Shown in pieces: positions 16,541 through 24,988 of a stretch of 39,808 bases of DNA; the stretch's first letter is position 1; each line of letters begins with the position of its first letter. The DNA is from JANWYQ01 sp034432445 (GTDB lineage: Bacteria > Chloroflexota > Anaerolineae > JAAEKA01), in NCBI GenBank assembly GCA_034432445.1, contig DAOUBX010000035.1, forward strand, positions 1 through 39,808. Reading direction: 5' to 3'. The notes under the pieces were generated by a model. It worked only from the letters and a program-made list of their open reading frames with translations. It was not told the DNA's origin and searched no databases. A program made the translations under genes and the position numbers.

Positions 16541-17433
16541 GTCTCCTGCCACACCGGATAGAACATCTGCCACTGGTCGGGATGGGCTAGGATGGCGCGC
16601 TCGATGACGCGCAAGACACGCTGCGCGTTGTGGATGACGTTCTCTTGCCGGCTGCCAACTTCCTCCATCTCCAGCATGCTGGCGATGTTCACGCGCACTC
16701 GGTCCTGCTGGGGTACGTACTCCGGCACCACGACGCCCACCGGGGAACCGGTTTGCAGCGCCAGTCGGACGTGGCCAACCGGCAGCCGCGCAGGGCGACC
16801 AAAGAAGTGCAGGAGCTCGCCGCTGCCATAAGGATCGGGACGGTCGACGCCGGTGATGATCAAGGCGCCTTCGCGCAGCGCTTTGATCGCCTTACGCAAC
16901 ACCGACACATCGATGGGCAACCATTCGATGCCGGCAGCCTGGCGCAACTCGTTCTGCATGTCGTAGCCGCTGGTGGGGTTGGCGTAGGCCAGGGCGGCAA
17001 TGCGGTAGCCGCGATAGGCAAACGCAAAGGCGCCGAGGTCGAAGCCGCTCAGGTGCCCGCCCACGATCAGCGCGCCCCGCCGCAGGTCGGATAACTCCTC
17101 GAGGTAAGCAAACACCTGGGGCTGGATATCGACAGCCGCAATGACCGCTTCCGGGCCCTGCGCAAAAGCGCGGTAGAAGCGAAAATAGGAACGGCCGGTG
17201 TTGCGCAGCACGTGCGCCGCCGTCTGGTGCACCGACTCTGGCGAGGCGTCAGGCCCCAGCGCCACCTGCAGATTAGCGAACAGCGTGCGATAGAGCGTGG
17301 ACTCCCGTCGCCGCGCCAGGCCGGCCGTAATGCCATCAGCTATAGCATGTCCTACCCGCAAGGGAACATGCCGGCCCAGCCACAGGCCCAGCCGCAACGC
17401 CTCTGCGCTGTTGAAAAAGCTCTGCAAATTCAT
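16522..17433 (-). CDS. Lysophospholipid/lipid A-type acyltransferase (LpxL/HtrB family)
   Basis: 303-aa membrane-associated acyltransferase. GGHLSGFDLGAFA carries the H-x4-D catalytic motif. The preceding helix-rich part (residues 1-110) and the GALIITGVDRPDPYGSGELLHFFGRPARLPVGHVRLALQTGSPVGVVV part match the LpxL/HtrB/PatA family. The typical role is acylation of a glycolipid. No lipid A genes are seen, so a PatA-like glycolipid acylation is as likely as LPS synthesis. The start lies 15 bp after the stop of the YfhO-flippase fusion, so it is the last gene of the envelope operon. The stop codon and final residues TVNGER come from the heptamer array, suggesting that the original C-terminus was replaced. 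Confidence 0.82.
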   Translation of the reverse strand: MNLQSFFNSAEALRLGLWLGRHVPLRVGHAIADGITAGLARRRESTLYRTLFANLQVALGPDASPESVHQTAAHVLRNTGRSYFRFYRAFAQGPEAVIAAVDIQPQVFAYLEELSDLRRGALIVGGHLSGFDLGAFAFAYRGYRIAALAYANPTSGYDMQNELRQAAGIEWLPIDVSVLRKAIKALREGALIITGVDRPDPYGSGELLHFFGRPARLPVGHVRLALQTGSPVGVVVPEYVPQQDRVRVNIASMLEMEEVGSRQENVIHNAQRVLRVIERAILAHPDQWQMFYPVWQETVNGER

Positions 17434-17448
17434 AACAGACGCTCAGTG

Positions 17449-20400
17449 TTAGCTCGACAACTCATGCCCGGGCGCCAGCTTCTTGCGGCGGCTCAGGGGC
17501 AGCGCGCGCCGAATACTCTGTATGTCGGGGTCGCGAAACGTGCCCAAAGCCAGCAACGCTGCGCCGTAGATCGCCCAGCCGGCCAGCGCCGCCAGCCACG
17601 GCGACCAGCCAGCCAGCAGCCAGACGGCAGCGGCCATCACGACCGCGGCCATCACCTGCCGCCACAGCAGGTCGAACCACGGCAGGGGCGCGATGTGCCG
17701 GCGCACCGAGTAGTAGAACGGAAGCAGTAGACTGAATTCGCTCAGGACCGTCACGATCGCGGCGCCGCGATAGCCGAAGCGCGGGATCATGATCAAGTTG
17801 GCGACTACGTTGAAGGTTACACCGATGATAAAGGCTTTGGTCAAAAAACGCTGTTGGCCGACAGCGATCAACACGTATTGCGTAACGCTGTTGATGAAAC
17901 CGATCGGGATCGACCAGATCAGCAGGGTGAGGGCAATGGCCGAGTCGGGCAAGAAAGCGGAGCCGCCCAGGATGCGGATGAGCGGCGTGGCCAGAGCGGT
18001 GACGCTGATTGCAATGGGCAAGGCCACCATGACCAGCAAGCGAATCGCCAGCTTGTAGGCCCGCACCAGCGACTCGTGGCTATCCTTGGCGTAACGGCTC
18101 ATCAAGGGGAAGATCGCCAGGGTGAAATAGCTGGGGATGACGTTGAAACCATCCAGGTACTTCACGCCCGCCGAGTAGATGCCCACGGCGGCCGTGCCGG
18201 CTAGCGGTTTGAGCAGCCACAGGTCGATGCGCCAGAAGATGCTGGCCAGCAGGTGGTTGAGCATCAGCGGATAGGCTTGCACGGCCATCAGCCGCTGCAG
18301 GGGGCGGTCGACGGTCCCCAGGTGCAGGGGAATGTGGCGCCGCAGCACGACCCACAGCCAGATCGTTTGCACCACGTTCATCACCAGGCTGACCGCTGCC
18401 AGTCCCACGAAGCCCCAGCTGAAGGGCGGCAATAAGACCAGCGCACCCAAGGCAACTTTGGCTGTGGCGATCGCCGTGGCGATGCCGGCCGGGAACTCCA
18501 TCTTTTCGTAGGCGTAGAACACCGCGCTGATGCTGTCGGCCAACGTGGCGAAGAACAGCGCCAGAGCAAACAGCGCCAGGGCCTGCGCCTCGGCGGCCGT
18601 CAGGTTGCCGCTGCGCGCGTAGACGCCCGCCACCAAAGCCATCACAGGCAACGAGATCAGCCACAGCAGGCTGCGCAGCACCACCACGTTCACCAAGTAT
18701 CGGCCGGCCTGCGATCGATCTTGCGCCACGTCGCGCGTCAGCAGCGTGCCCAGACCGAAGCGCACCACGACCTCGAAGAAGCCGTAGATGGCAATGACGA
18801 AGGCGTAGCTGCCCTCGCCCGCAGGCGCCAACACGCGCAGCCGCAACATGGCAAAGGCGAAGTCGATGCCGCGGTTCATCAGCGACAGGATCATCTGCAC
18901 CGCGCTGTTCTTGGCCACCGTGCGCACCTCAGCGCCGGCGCCACCCGTCTCGCGGTAAAAACGGCCCCATGCCCACCAACCCGCCAACAAGATGAGCGTC
19001 ACGACCGCCAAGAACGTGACATAGATCCCCAGCTGCACCGAGCGTGGGGAGTAGATGAAGCGCACGGTCCACTGGCCGGCCTGCGGAATGTACACGGCGC
19101 GGAAGTTGCCGTTGGCGCGGAACACCGGCAGCTCCATCTCCAGGGGGTTGCCTTGCGCGTCCACGCCCTCGCCCGTCACGCCGAAGGGCCGCAGATAGGC
19201 CTTCCAGCCGGGAAACCAGGCGTCGGTCAGCACCAGCCAGCCGCGATCGCTCAGGTTGAGATCGACGAATACCTGTCGGCTGCCGTACTGGCTGATCGTG
19301 GCCGTGCGCAGCTGCGGCGAGGCAGGAGGCGGCAGCTCGGCGGCAGGCAGACGACCGGCATAATCTTGCGGCGGCCGCGTGAAGGGATAAGGCGGCAAGC
19401 TCCCTGCCCAGTTTCCCGGCAACTGTGGGCTTGCCGGGAGACTCAACGTGTCTTCCTCGAGGACCACAACTTCGCGCAGACTCGCCTGCCGCGTGCGGGT
19501 CAGTACCTCGGAGGTGGACGCAAGCACAGCCTCGTTGACAACGAACGTGCGCGGCATGACATCCTGGTTGCGATAGATGGCAACCTCGCCCGCGTACACC
19601 CGTTCCCAACCCGGAAGATCGAGCGGTAACTCGGTCATGACGTACTTGACGCCCAGCAGGTCGGTGAGCGGGTCGTCCAGGCTGGCGAGATCGTAGAAGG
19701 GCGAAATGCGGTTATACAACAGCTGGCCCTGCGGCTCGATGGCCTGCATGTAGTCCACGTACTGCTTGGGGATGATCGAATCGTAGCCGCGCACATCCTG
19801 CAGTCCGCTGAGCCAGGGCGTGTTGGCGTTGAAGGTTTTCGTCGTACCCTCGCCCTCGAAGGTGGTCACGCGCCAGGGAGAGCCTTCATCGGCCTGCTGC
19901 AAGAAGGCGACGCTGGGCGGTGTCACTTGCAGCCAGGCCGGATCAGCCGCCGGGTTGAAACGCCCCAACACCCCATAGAGGTCGAGGAGGAGCAGAAGCA
20001 TGGCAGCCGCCGGCAACAGGCGCTGCAGCCGGTAGCGAGCGAGGCGAGCGACGGGGCGGCTGGCAACCAGCAGCCAAAGGCCGGTCAGAGTAGCAAAGAC
20101 GCCGAAGTGCAACACGCGCTGCCATTGGTAACCCCAAAAATCGCGGCCGTCGGCGAAGACGTTGCGGGCGAGGTAGGGGGAGTCGACGATGCGTTGCCCC
20201 ACGGCAACGAACGGCCCAGGCCAGCCCAAGCTGAGCAGCGCAGCCGCCAACGCCAGCAAACCACAGAGCAACGCCAGTCCACCCAGGGAGCGCGTTAGCC
20301 AAGGGCGCGGCGTGCCACGGTGCGGCCCTGCTGGGCTGTCCCCGCCAACTCGCTCCTTCCGTGCAGCGTTGAGCAGCCATTGCAGCCCCAGGCCGGCCAG

Positions 20401-21795
20401 GGCGCTCATCGCCACGGTGTAGGGAAACACCCAGCGAAAGGCGGAATGCAGCTGCTTGTAGCCCGGTACGCCGTAGAAAAGGATGGCGTAAAGCGGCGTG
20501 CCAAAGGCAAACAACAGGCTGACAACAGCCAAGGCTGCCAGGAGCCAAACGTGAGCGCGACGCGGGGCAGAGGGGAGGCTGCGGGCCTGGGCTGAGTCCG
20601 GTGGCACCGCGTCAGCAACGGAGGAAGCGCTCGGGAAGATCACCCGCTGCGGGCGCATGGCGCCCAAGACTGCTACGACGGCCAGCGCCAAGGTGATGAT
20701 CCCCAGGTAGTTGCCGCCCTCGACATAGTTCTTGATCCCCCAAAAGACATCGCGCACCGGCAGCCCATACGCGTTGGGGCCGGCCATGCGCCAACCGCCC
20801 TGCCAGGGATCGAACCAGCCATGATGGCTGGGGTTGCCGAAGAAATCCGGCAACACAAAGGTGATGATCTGCCGCACAGGCCAGGCCCAGCCCACGACGT
20901 CGGCATAGCTGGCCGAACCTTGACGAAAACTGGTGCTCACCAGCTCATACAACGGCACCAGTTGCACGGCGCCCAAGGCCAGACCAAGCAGCACCATCAC
21001 CAACAGCCAAACTGCCAAGCGCAGCGGCCGGCCTAAACGGCCCAACCTGCGCCATAGGATCAAGAGGCGACCGCCGGCGTAGAAACCAGCCGCCAGGAGC
21101 GTGATGACGATGATCTCCGGGTGACCGGCCAACACCTGCAAGCCAAGAGCAATGCTGCCGCCGATCACGTAGGGAACGGGTGAGTAGGCGACGTCACCCT
21201 TCTCCTCCTGCTTGCGCACAACGATTTCGATGCAGGCCAGCAGCCATGGCAACCAAGACGCAGCAGCGATGATCATCGTGAAAACGACGCTGACCACGTA
21301 GAAGCCGCTGAATTGAAAGGCTAGTCCGGCGAACAGACTTGCCTGATGGCTCAGCCGTAAGCTCCGACCGAACATGTACATGCCCAGCCCGGCCAGCCCG
21401 AACTGCAGCCACGTGAACACGCCGTAGGCCAGCGGCAGAGGCAGCACGTAGAAGACAATGCTGAGGGGATAGAGCGCAGAATGCTGGCCGGCGGCCAAAA
21501 AGGGCGCGCCGGTGAACAGATAGGGATTCCACAGCGGCAGCTCACCGGCGGCAATGGACTGGCGCAGGAAGGTCTTCCACACGTAGTTTTCCAGCACCAA
21601 GTCGCTGAGGAGCTCGTTGTGCGGAATGCCCACCCCGGCGGACTCCGCCATGGCCTGCCACGGCGCGAATTGGTACAAATTGTCAGCCGGAATCAAGGTC
21701 CGACCGCCGACGACAACCGGCGCAAACCACAGCAGCGGAAGAATGAACAGGATGCACCCGGCCAAAAGGCTCTTGTGCTTGAAGAGTCGACTCAT
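17449..21795 (-). CDS. YfhO-like membrane glycosyltransferase fused to a Wzx-type flippase
   Basis: 1448-aa polytopic protein made of two parts. Residues 1 to about 945 are YfhO-like: an N-terminal segment with WFAPVVVGGRTLIPADNLYQFAPW, a dozen or so membrane helices, then an extracytoplasmic region with LGVKYVMTELPL and DVMPRTFVVNEAV, as in YfhO proteins thought to decorate lipid-linked or cell-wall polymers. From about residue 955 a full oligosaccharide flippase follows (VAKNSAVQMILSLMNRGIDFAFAMLRLRVLAPAGEGSYAFVIAIYGFFEVVVRFGLGTLL and on), about 490 residues with about 12-14 helices. The junction is continuous and in one frame. It starts 65 bp after the GT2 gene; no Shine-Dalgarno sequence is seen before the ATG. 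Likely role: modification and export of a lipid-linked glycan (inference). Confidence 0.8.
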   Translation of the reverse strand: MSRLFKHKSLLAGCILFILPLLWFAPVVVGGRTLIPADNLYQFAPWQAMAESAGVGIPHNELLSDLVLENYVWKTFLRQSIAAGELPLWNPYLFTGAPFLAAGQHSALYPLSIVFYVLPLPLAYGVFTWLQFGLAGLGMYMFGRSLRLSHQASLFAGLAFQFSGFYVVSVVFTMIIAAASWLPWLLACIEIVVRKQEEKGDVAYSPVPYVIGGSIALGLQVLAGHPEIIVITLLAAGFYAGGRLLILWRRLGRLGRPLRLAVWLLVMVLLGLALGAVQLVPLYELVSTSFRQGSASYADVVGWAWPVRQIITFVLPDFFGNPSHHGWFDPWQGGWRMAGPNAYGLPVRDVFWGIKNYVEGGNYLGIITLALAVVAVLGAMRPQRVIFPSASSVADAVPPDSAQARSLPSAPRRAHVWLLAALAVVSLLFAFGTPLYAILFYGVPGYKQLHSAFRWVFPYTVAMSALAGLGLQWLLNAARKERVGGDSPAGPHRGTPRPWLTRSLGGLALLCGLLALAAALLSLGWPGPFVAVGQRIVDSPYLARNVFADGRDFWGYQWQRVLHFGVFATLTGLWLLVASRPVARLARYRLQRLLPAAAMLLLLLDLYGVLGRFNPAADPAWLQVTPPSVAFLQQADEGSPWRVTTFEGEGTTKTFNANTPWLSGLQDVRGYDSIIPKQYVDYMQAIEPQGQLLYNRISPFYDLASLDDPLTDLLGVKYVMTELPLDLPGWERVYAGEVAIYRNQDVMPRTFVVNEAVLASTSEVLTRTRQASLREVVVLEEDTLSLPASPQLPGNWAGSLPPYPFTRPPQDYAGRLPAAELPPPASPQLRTATISQYGSRQVFVDLNLSDRGWLVLTDAWFPGWKAYLRPFGVTGEGVDAQGNPLEMELPVFRANGNFRAVYIPQAGQWTVRFIYSPRSVQLGIYVTFLAVVTLILLAGWWAWGRFYRETGGAGAEVRTVAKNSAVQMILSLMNRGIDFAFAMLRLRVLAPAGEGSYAFVIAIYGFFEVVVRFGLGTLLTRDVAQDRSQAGRYLVNVVVLRSLLWLISLPVMALVAGVYARSGNLTAAEAQALALFALALFFATLADSISAVFYAYEKMEFPAGIATAIATAKVALGALVLLPPFSWGFVGLAAVSLVMNVVQTIWLWVVLRRHIPLHLGTVDRPLQRLMAVQAYPLMLNHLLASIFWRIDLWLLKPLAGTAAVGIYSAGVKYLDGFNVIPSYFTLAIFPLMSRYAKDSHESLVRAYKLAIRLLVMVALPIAISVTALATPLIRILGGSAFLPDSAIALTLLIWSIPIGFINSVTQYVLIAVGQQRFLTKAFIIGVTFNVVANLIMIPRFGYRGAAIVTVLSEFSLLLPFYYSVRRHIAPLPWFDLLWRQVMAAVVMAAAVWLLAGWSPWLAALAGWAIYGAALLALGTFRDPDIQSIRRALPLSRRKKLAPGHELSS

Positions 21796-21860
21796 GAGGA
21801 GAGGAGGAGGATGTGCCCCGGCGCGTGCTCCGAGGCAACACCGCTAGCAGACCGCCAGCC

Positions 21861-22691
21861 CTAAGGAGTTTGCAGCGCACTGCGGCTGCTGCGCTGTAGA
21901 TGGCGGTGTCGCCTGCGGATCTCAAAGACGCGCCATGCCGCTTCCAATTTCACTGCGGTGGTCATCTTGGACCGCCCCACGCGACGGTCCTCGAAGTAGA
22001 TGGGGACTTCAACAACCCGATAACCCGAGTGCTCAGCCACATAAGCCATTTCAACCTGGAACACGTAGCCGTTGGAGCGAATGCGCTCTAAATCGATGCC
22101 CAACAGCGCTTCACGCCGCCAGCATTTGAAGCCCGCTGTCGCATCGCGCACTGATAGGCTCAACAGGAATTGGGTGTAGACGGCGTTGGCCCACCAACTC
22201 AGGAACCGGCGCCACCAGCTCCAGCGCGCGTCCAGCTCGCCGCCCTCGACATAGCGAGAACCAACGGCGACATCAGCCGTCTGGGCAGCGTCCACCAATC
22301 GCGGCACGTCCTGCGGCGCATGAGAGAAGTCGGCATCCATCTGCACGATGTAATGAGCGCCTAGGTTCAGCGCGTAGCGAAACCCTTCGATGTAGGCCCG
22401 ACCAAGACCGCGGTCGTTGGTGCGATGGAGCACGTGAATGCGGCCAGGGTGGCGCCGCGCCAGCCGGTCGGCAACCTGGCCCGTGCCGTCGGGCGAGTTG
22501 TCGTCAACCACAACGATTTGCAGCGCAGGTAGTGGTAAATCCAACAGCGCGGCCACGATAGCCGGCAGGTTGTCTACCTCGTTAAACGTGGGTAGGACGA
22601 CGCAGATCAGCGGCTCTGCGACCGTCGACGACGGATCGAAAGGCGCCAAGGCGGTTTCAGCAGTGTTGTCGATCACGTGGGGTGCGTTCAT
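21861..22691 (-). CDS. Polyprenyl-phosphate mannose/glucose synthase (GT2, DPM1-like)
   Basis: 276-aa GT-A fold transferase that would move a sugar from a nucleotide donor to polyprenyl phosphate. CVVLPTFNEVDNLP opens the fold, VVVDDNSPDGTG and QMDADFSH are the Asp motifs that bind the nucleotide-metal, and GSRYVEGGELD-W-x-x-R and DATAGFKCWRR are the DPM1 family signature. No C-terminal membrane helices follow, as in single-domain bacterial DPM1. The ATG at 22691 is preferred over a TTG two codons earlier (22697). It lies about 10 bp after a consensus -10 box, so the mRNA would be leaderless. First gene of the envelope operon; it would supply lipid-linked sugar to the YfhO-type enzyme. Confidence 0.88.
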   Translation of the reverse strand: MNAPHVIDNTAETALAPFDPSSTVAEPLICVVLPTFNEVDNLPAIVAALLDLPLPALQIVVVDDNSPDGTGQVADRLARRHPGRIHVLHRTNDRGLGRAYIEGFRYALNLGAHYIVQMDADFSHAPQDVPRLVDAAQTADVAVGSRYVEGGELDARWSWWRRFLSWWANAVYTQFLLSLSVRDATAGFKCWRREALLGIDLERIRSNGYVFQVEMAYVAEHSGYRVVEVPIYFEDRRVGRSKMTTAVKLEAAWRVFEIRRRHRHLQRSSRSALQTP

Positions 22692-22700
22692 TGGCAAGGG

Positions 22701-22729
22701 ATTATACTACGGCGCTCGGCAAAGGTCAA
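22701..22729 (-). promoter_or_regulatory. Promoter of the envelope operon (leaderless)
   Basis: On the - strand TTGACC (22729-22724), 17 bp, TATAAT (22706-22701). A start site about 7 bp further places +1 within a few bases of the ATG at 22691. Confidence 0.75.
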
Positions 22730-22764
22730 TGTCGGCCCGAATCCACCATGCGGTTGGCGTTTGA

Positions 22765-22793
22765 TTGCCACAAATCGCCGGCGCGTGTATAAT
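22765..22793 (+). promoter_or_regulatory. Promoter of the response regulator gene
   Basis: TTGCCA (22765-22770), 17 bp, TATAAT (22788-22793). It diverges from the envelope-operon promoter; the two -10 boxes are about 80 bp apart. The expected leader is about 60 nt with no clear Shine-Dalgarno sequence. Confidence 0.75.
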
Positions 22794-22862
22794 GTGTTTG
22801 CACAGGCGGTGTACTCTGCAGAAGGCCGGGAAGCCATACCTACTCCACGCAGTCAATTAGTG

Positions 22863-23555
22863 ATGCCCGCACGAATCATCTTTGTTGGCCGACAACCAGA
22901 TCAATACGCTCCACTGTGGCGGAGCGTGAGCAGCAGCGGCTTGGAGATCGCCTTTGCTGCCAGCCAAGCGCGTGCGCTGCGCGAGCTGGAAGAAGCCAGC
23001 GCAGACGTCATCATCCTGGACGCCAGCTCGCTGCGTAGCCCGGCTGACCAGCTGTGTCGCACGCTGCGCCAACACGCGCCAACCGCGCGCTTGATCGTGA
23101 TCACCAACGGCCCTAGCCTGTCGAGCGCTTGCTACGACTTCGAGATCACGCCGCCAACCACCTGGCAACATCTAGGGGACGTTCTGCGCCAGGCCTTGGA
23201 GCATGAGCGCCGTCCAGTGCTCAGCCAGGGCGAGTTTGTCCTGGACATCGAGCAGCAGACGGTGATCGGACCAACCGGCGAGGCGCGCCTCACGCCGAAG
23301 TTGTTCGATCTGTTACACTTGCTGATGCTCCACGCCGATCAACTGGTGCGCCGGGAGACCATCATGGAAAGGGTCTGGCACACCCAGTACTTAGATGACA
23401 CGCGCACGCTTGACGTCCACATAAGCTGGTTGCGCAGTGTCCTGGAGCCAAATCCAAAGAAACCATGTTACTTGATCACTAAGCGTGGCGCAGGCTACAT
23501 TTTCCGTCCGCGGGGTCCAGCAAAATCCGATCAGCCCGACGAGATCGACGCGTAG
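22863..23555 (+). CDS. PhoB/OmpR-type transcription regulator with degenerate receiver domain
   Basis: 230-aa protein. The C-terminal half is a clear OmpR/PhoB winged helix: FVLDIEQQTVIGPTGEARLTPKLFDLLHLLMLHADQLVRRETIMERVW, DDTRTLDVHISWLRSVLEPNPKKPCYLITKRGAGYIF. The N-terminal half has a receiver-like outline (VIILDASSL with Asp53 at the phosphorylation position), but the acidic pair after strand 1 is replaced (FVGRQPDQY) and the conserved Lys near strand 5 is missing (EITPPTTW). Phosphorylation by a kinase is therefore doubtful. No sensor kinase gene lies beside it. The start at 22863 is set by the receiver fold and the promoter at 22765-22793. It could control the divergent envelope operon (inference). 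Confidence 0.8.
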   Translation: MPARIIFVGRQPDQYAPLWRSVSSSGLEIAFAASQARALRELEEASADVIILDASSLRSPADQLCRTLRQHAPTARLIVITNGPSLSSACYDFEITPPTTWQHLGDVLRQALEHERRPVLSQGEFVLDIEQQTVIGPTGEARLTPKLFDLLHLLMLHADQLVRRETIMERVWHTQYLDDTRTLDVHISWLRSVLEPNPKKPCYLITKRGAGYIFRPRGPAKSDQPDEIDA

Positions 23556-23629
23556 GCCAGAGACGCCTCCGCATGTTGGTGCCTTCTGAGAAGCTGCTCG
23601 AAAAGGCGCCGTACCAGAAGCGGGAAGTC

Positions 23630-23760
23630 GCCGTTTGTGCGGCACAAACGGCTGCGCAGGTCAAGACCTCGCTCTGCCCGCAAGGCCGACGACTTCCGAG
23701 AGCTTTTCAACCGGTCTTTGGGCCACAGGACGTATGGCCGCCACGCGGGATGGCGGTCAT
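23630..23760. repeat. Two strong inverted repeats in the gap after the regulator gene
   Basis: First: GCCGTTTGTGC and GCACAAACGGC (23630-23640 and 23642-23652), a nearly gapless perfect dyad. Second: 23734-23743 with 23751-23760, a 10-bp stem allowing one G-U pair. Both lie in the 313-bp gap before rpsT, ahead of the terminator. No protein-coding gene is seen there. Confidence 0.7.
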
Positions 23761-23777
23761 AGAATAGCGAGCGCAGC

Positions 23778-23813
23778 AAAAAGGGAACTGGTTGGGCACC
23801 AGTTCCCTTTTTT
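23778..23813. terminator. Bidirectional Rho-independent terminator
   Basis: A perfect 12-bp stem AAGGGAACTGGT / ACCAGTTCCCTT with loop TGGGC, flanked by an A tract on the left and six T on the right. It serves the regulator gene on the + strand and rpsT on the - strand, which converge here. Confidence 0.93.
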
Positions 23814-23868
23814 CGAGGCGCAAACAAGGAGCTGCTTGTCACGCCAGCAGCGCAATAAGCAGTTAGGC

Positions 23869-24141
23869 CTAGCTGACGGCTTTGCTCTGGTTGTACATCC
23901 GCATCAGACGTGACTTGCGCCGCGCCGCGTTGTTCTTATGGATGACGCCCTTCTCGGCTGCCTTGTCGAGAGCAGAAATAGCCTCCTTGAGGGCCATCTC
24001 TGACTCCATCGGCTTGCCAGAGCTAATCGCCAGGCGCGCTTTCTTGACAGCGGTACGCGCGCTGCCGCGAACAATGCGGTTGCGTTGGCGGCGCTTTTCG
24101 GCGGTGCGAATGCGCTTGAGTGCAGAACGATGGTTAGCCAC
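23869..24141 (-). CDS. rpsT: Small ribosomal subunit protein S20
   Basis: 90-aa highly basic helical protein binding 16S rRNA: ANHRSALKRIRTAEKRRQRNR at the N-terminus, EAISALDKAAEKGVIHKNNAARRKSRLMRM at the C-terminus, typical of bacterial S20. The start is a GTG at 24141 because GGAGG lies 5 bases upstream (24151-24147) and the family begins (M/V)ANHKSA. The gene has its own promoter within the end of the upstream DUF2085 gene and a leader of about 130 nt. Confidence 0.95.
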   Translation of the reverse strand: MANHRSALKRIRTAEKRRQRNRIVRGSARTAVKKARLAISSGKPMESEMALKEAISALDKAAEKGVIHKNNAARRKSRLMRMYNQSKAVS

Positions 24142-24277
24142 AAAATCCTCCAACTGATCTTGGAGATCTTCATCTCCTAGTGAATGCCGGTCGGCCGCAA
24201 CTGTCTATGAGAGGACTGGAACAACGCTGCGGGCCAGAGCAGACAATTGAACACACTGGGCAGGCCGACGAACGCAG

Positions 24278-24306
24278 ATTATACCGCAGGGGTTATGATC
24301 TGTCCA
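24278..24306 (-). promoter_or_regulatory. rpsT promoter and leader
   Basis: On the - strand TGGACA (24306-24301), 17 bp, TATAAT (24283-24278). The -35 box overlaps the last codons of the DUF2085 gene. The resulting leader contains a 6-bp hairpin GGAGAT-GAAG-ATCTCC (24177-24162) just before the GGAGG ribosome binding site. Confidence 0.75.
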
Positions 24307-24967
24307 GTTTGCGAACGATGCTATACCGAATGTCGTTCATCGACTCCTCGATGTACGGATAGGCGAGCCAAGCGGTGGCCAAGCCAAACAAGCTGCCGGT
24401 TAACGTGCGCAGCCACCAGGTGCTGGTACGCAGCCCGAAGAGTTGCGTCAGCCCGTCGATCGCTATCGGCAGCAAGAACAACAGATACACCTTGAGCGGC
24501 AACTTGGCCACTTTGCGACGCAGCGCGCCGAAAAGCAAACCGCCGACGAGCAGGGAACCATAGATCGCCACATCACGCTGGCACAACGCCACCTTCCAGC
24601 CGATCACCGCGTCGCCGATATATTGGCGACGTTCCAGGATGCCAACGCCGGGCAGCACCTGCGCTGCTTCCAGCTCTTCCAGCGTATAGACGATCTGTTC
24701 GCCGAACAAAAAATAGGAGCGGTCGGGTAGCTGGTGGCAGGTCGGACTGTATATGAGATAGATGAGCCGTCCTAAGCCCGTCAGTCCCATGTGCATAAAG
24801 ACCGGCGCCAGGAACGGCACAGCGACGTAAACAAAGATAGCTGCGTTGAACAAGGCCAACCAGTGTCGTGCGATCCACAAGACGATGCGGTCGCCTGCCG
24901 GCAGTGTATGCTCGCTGCGTCGCTGTTGAGCGTCTATCACGGTTGAGCTGCTTTCCTCAAGCGGCAT
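24293..24967 (-). CDS. DUF2085 family membrane protein
   Basis: 224-aa protein with four or five membrane helices. The DUF2085 signature is present: SPTCHQLPDRSYFLFGEQ, then GWKVALCQRDVAIYGSLLVGGLLFG, and IDGLTQLFGLRTSTWWLRTLTGSLFG. The two conserved cysteines (CHQ and CQR) and the invariant Asp-Gly are kept. The function of the family is unknown. GGAG eight bases before the ATG supports the start. It closes the cytochrome c maturation operon, 21 bp after the glutaredoxin-like gene, which hints at a redox or haem-related task (inference only). Confidence 0.85.
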   Translation of the reverse strand: MPLEESSSTVIDAQQRRSEHTLPAGDRIVLWIARHWLALFNAAIFVYVAVPFLAPVFMHMGLTGLGRLIYLIYSPTCHQLPDRSYFLFGEQIVYTLEELEAAQVLPGVGILERRQYIGDAVIGWKVALCQRDVAIYGSLLVGGLLFGALRRKVAKLPLKVYLLFLLPIAIDGLTQLFGLRTSTWWLRTLTGSLFGLATAWLAYPYIEESMNDIRYSIVRKLDRS

Positions 24968-24988
24968 CGGGGCGTCTCCACCTATCTT

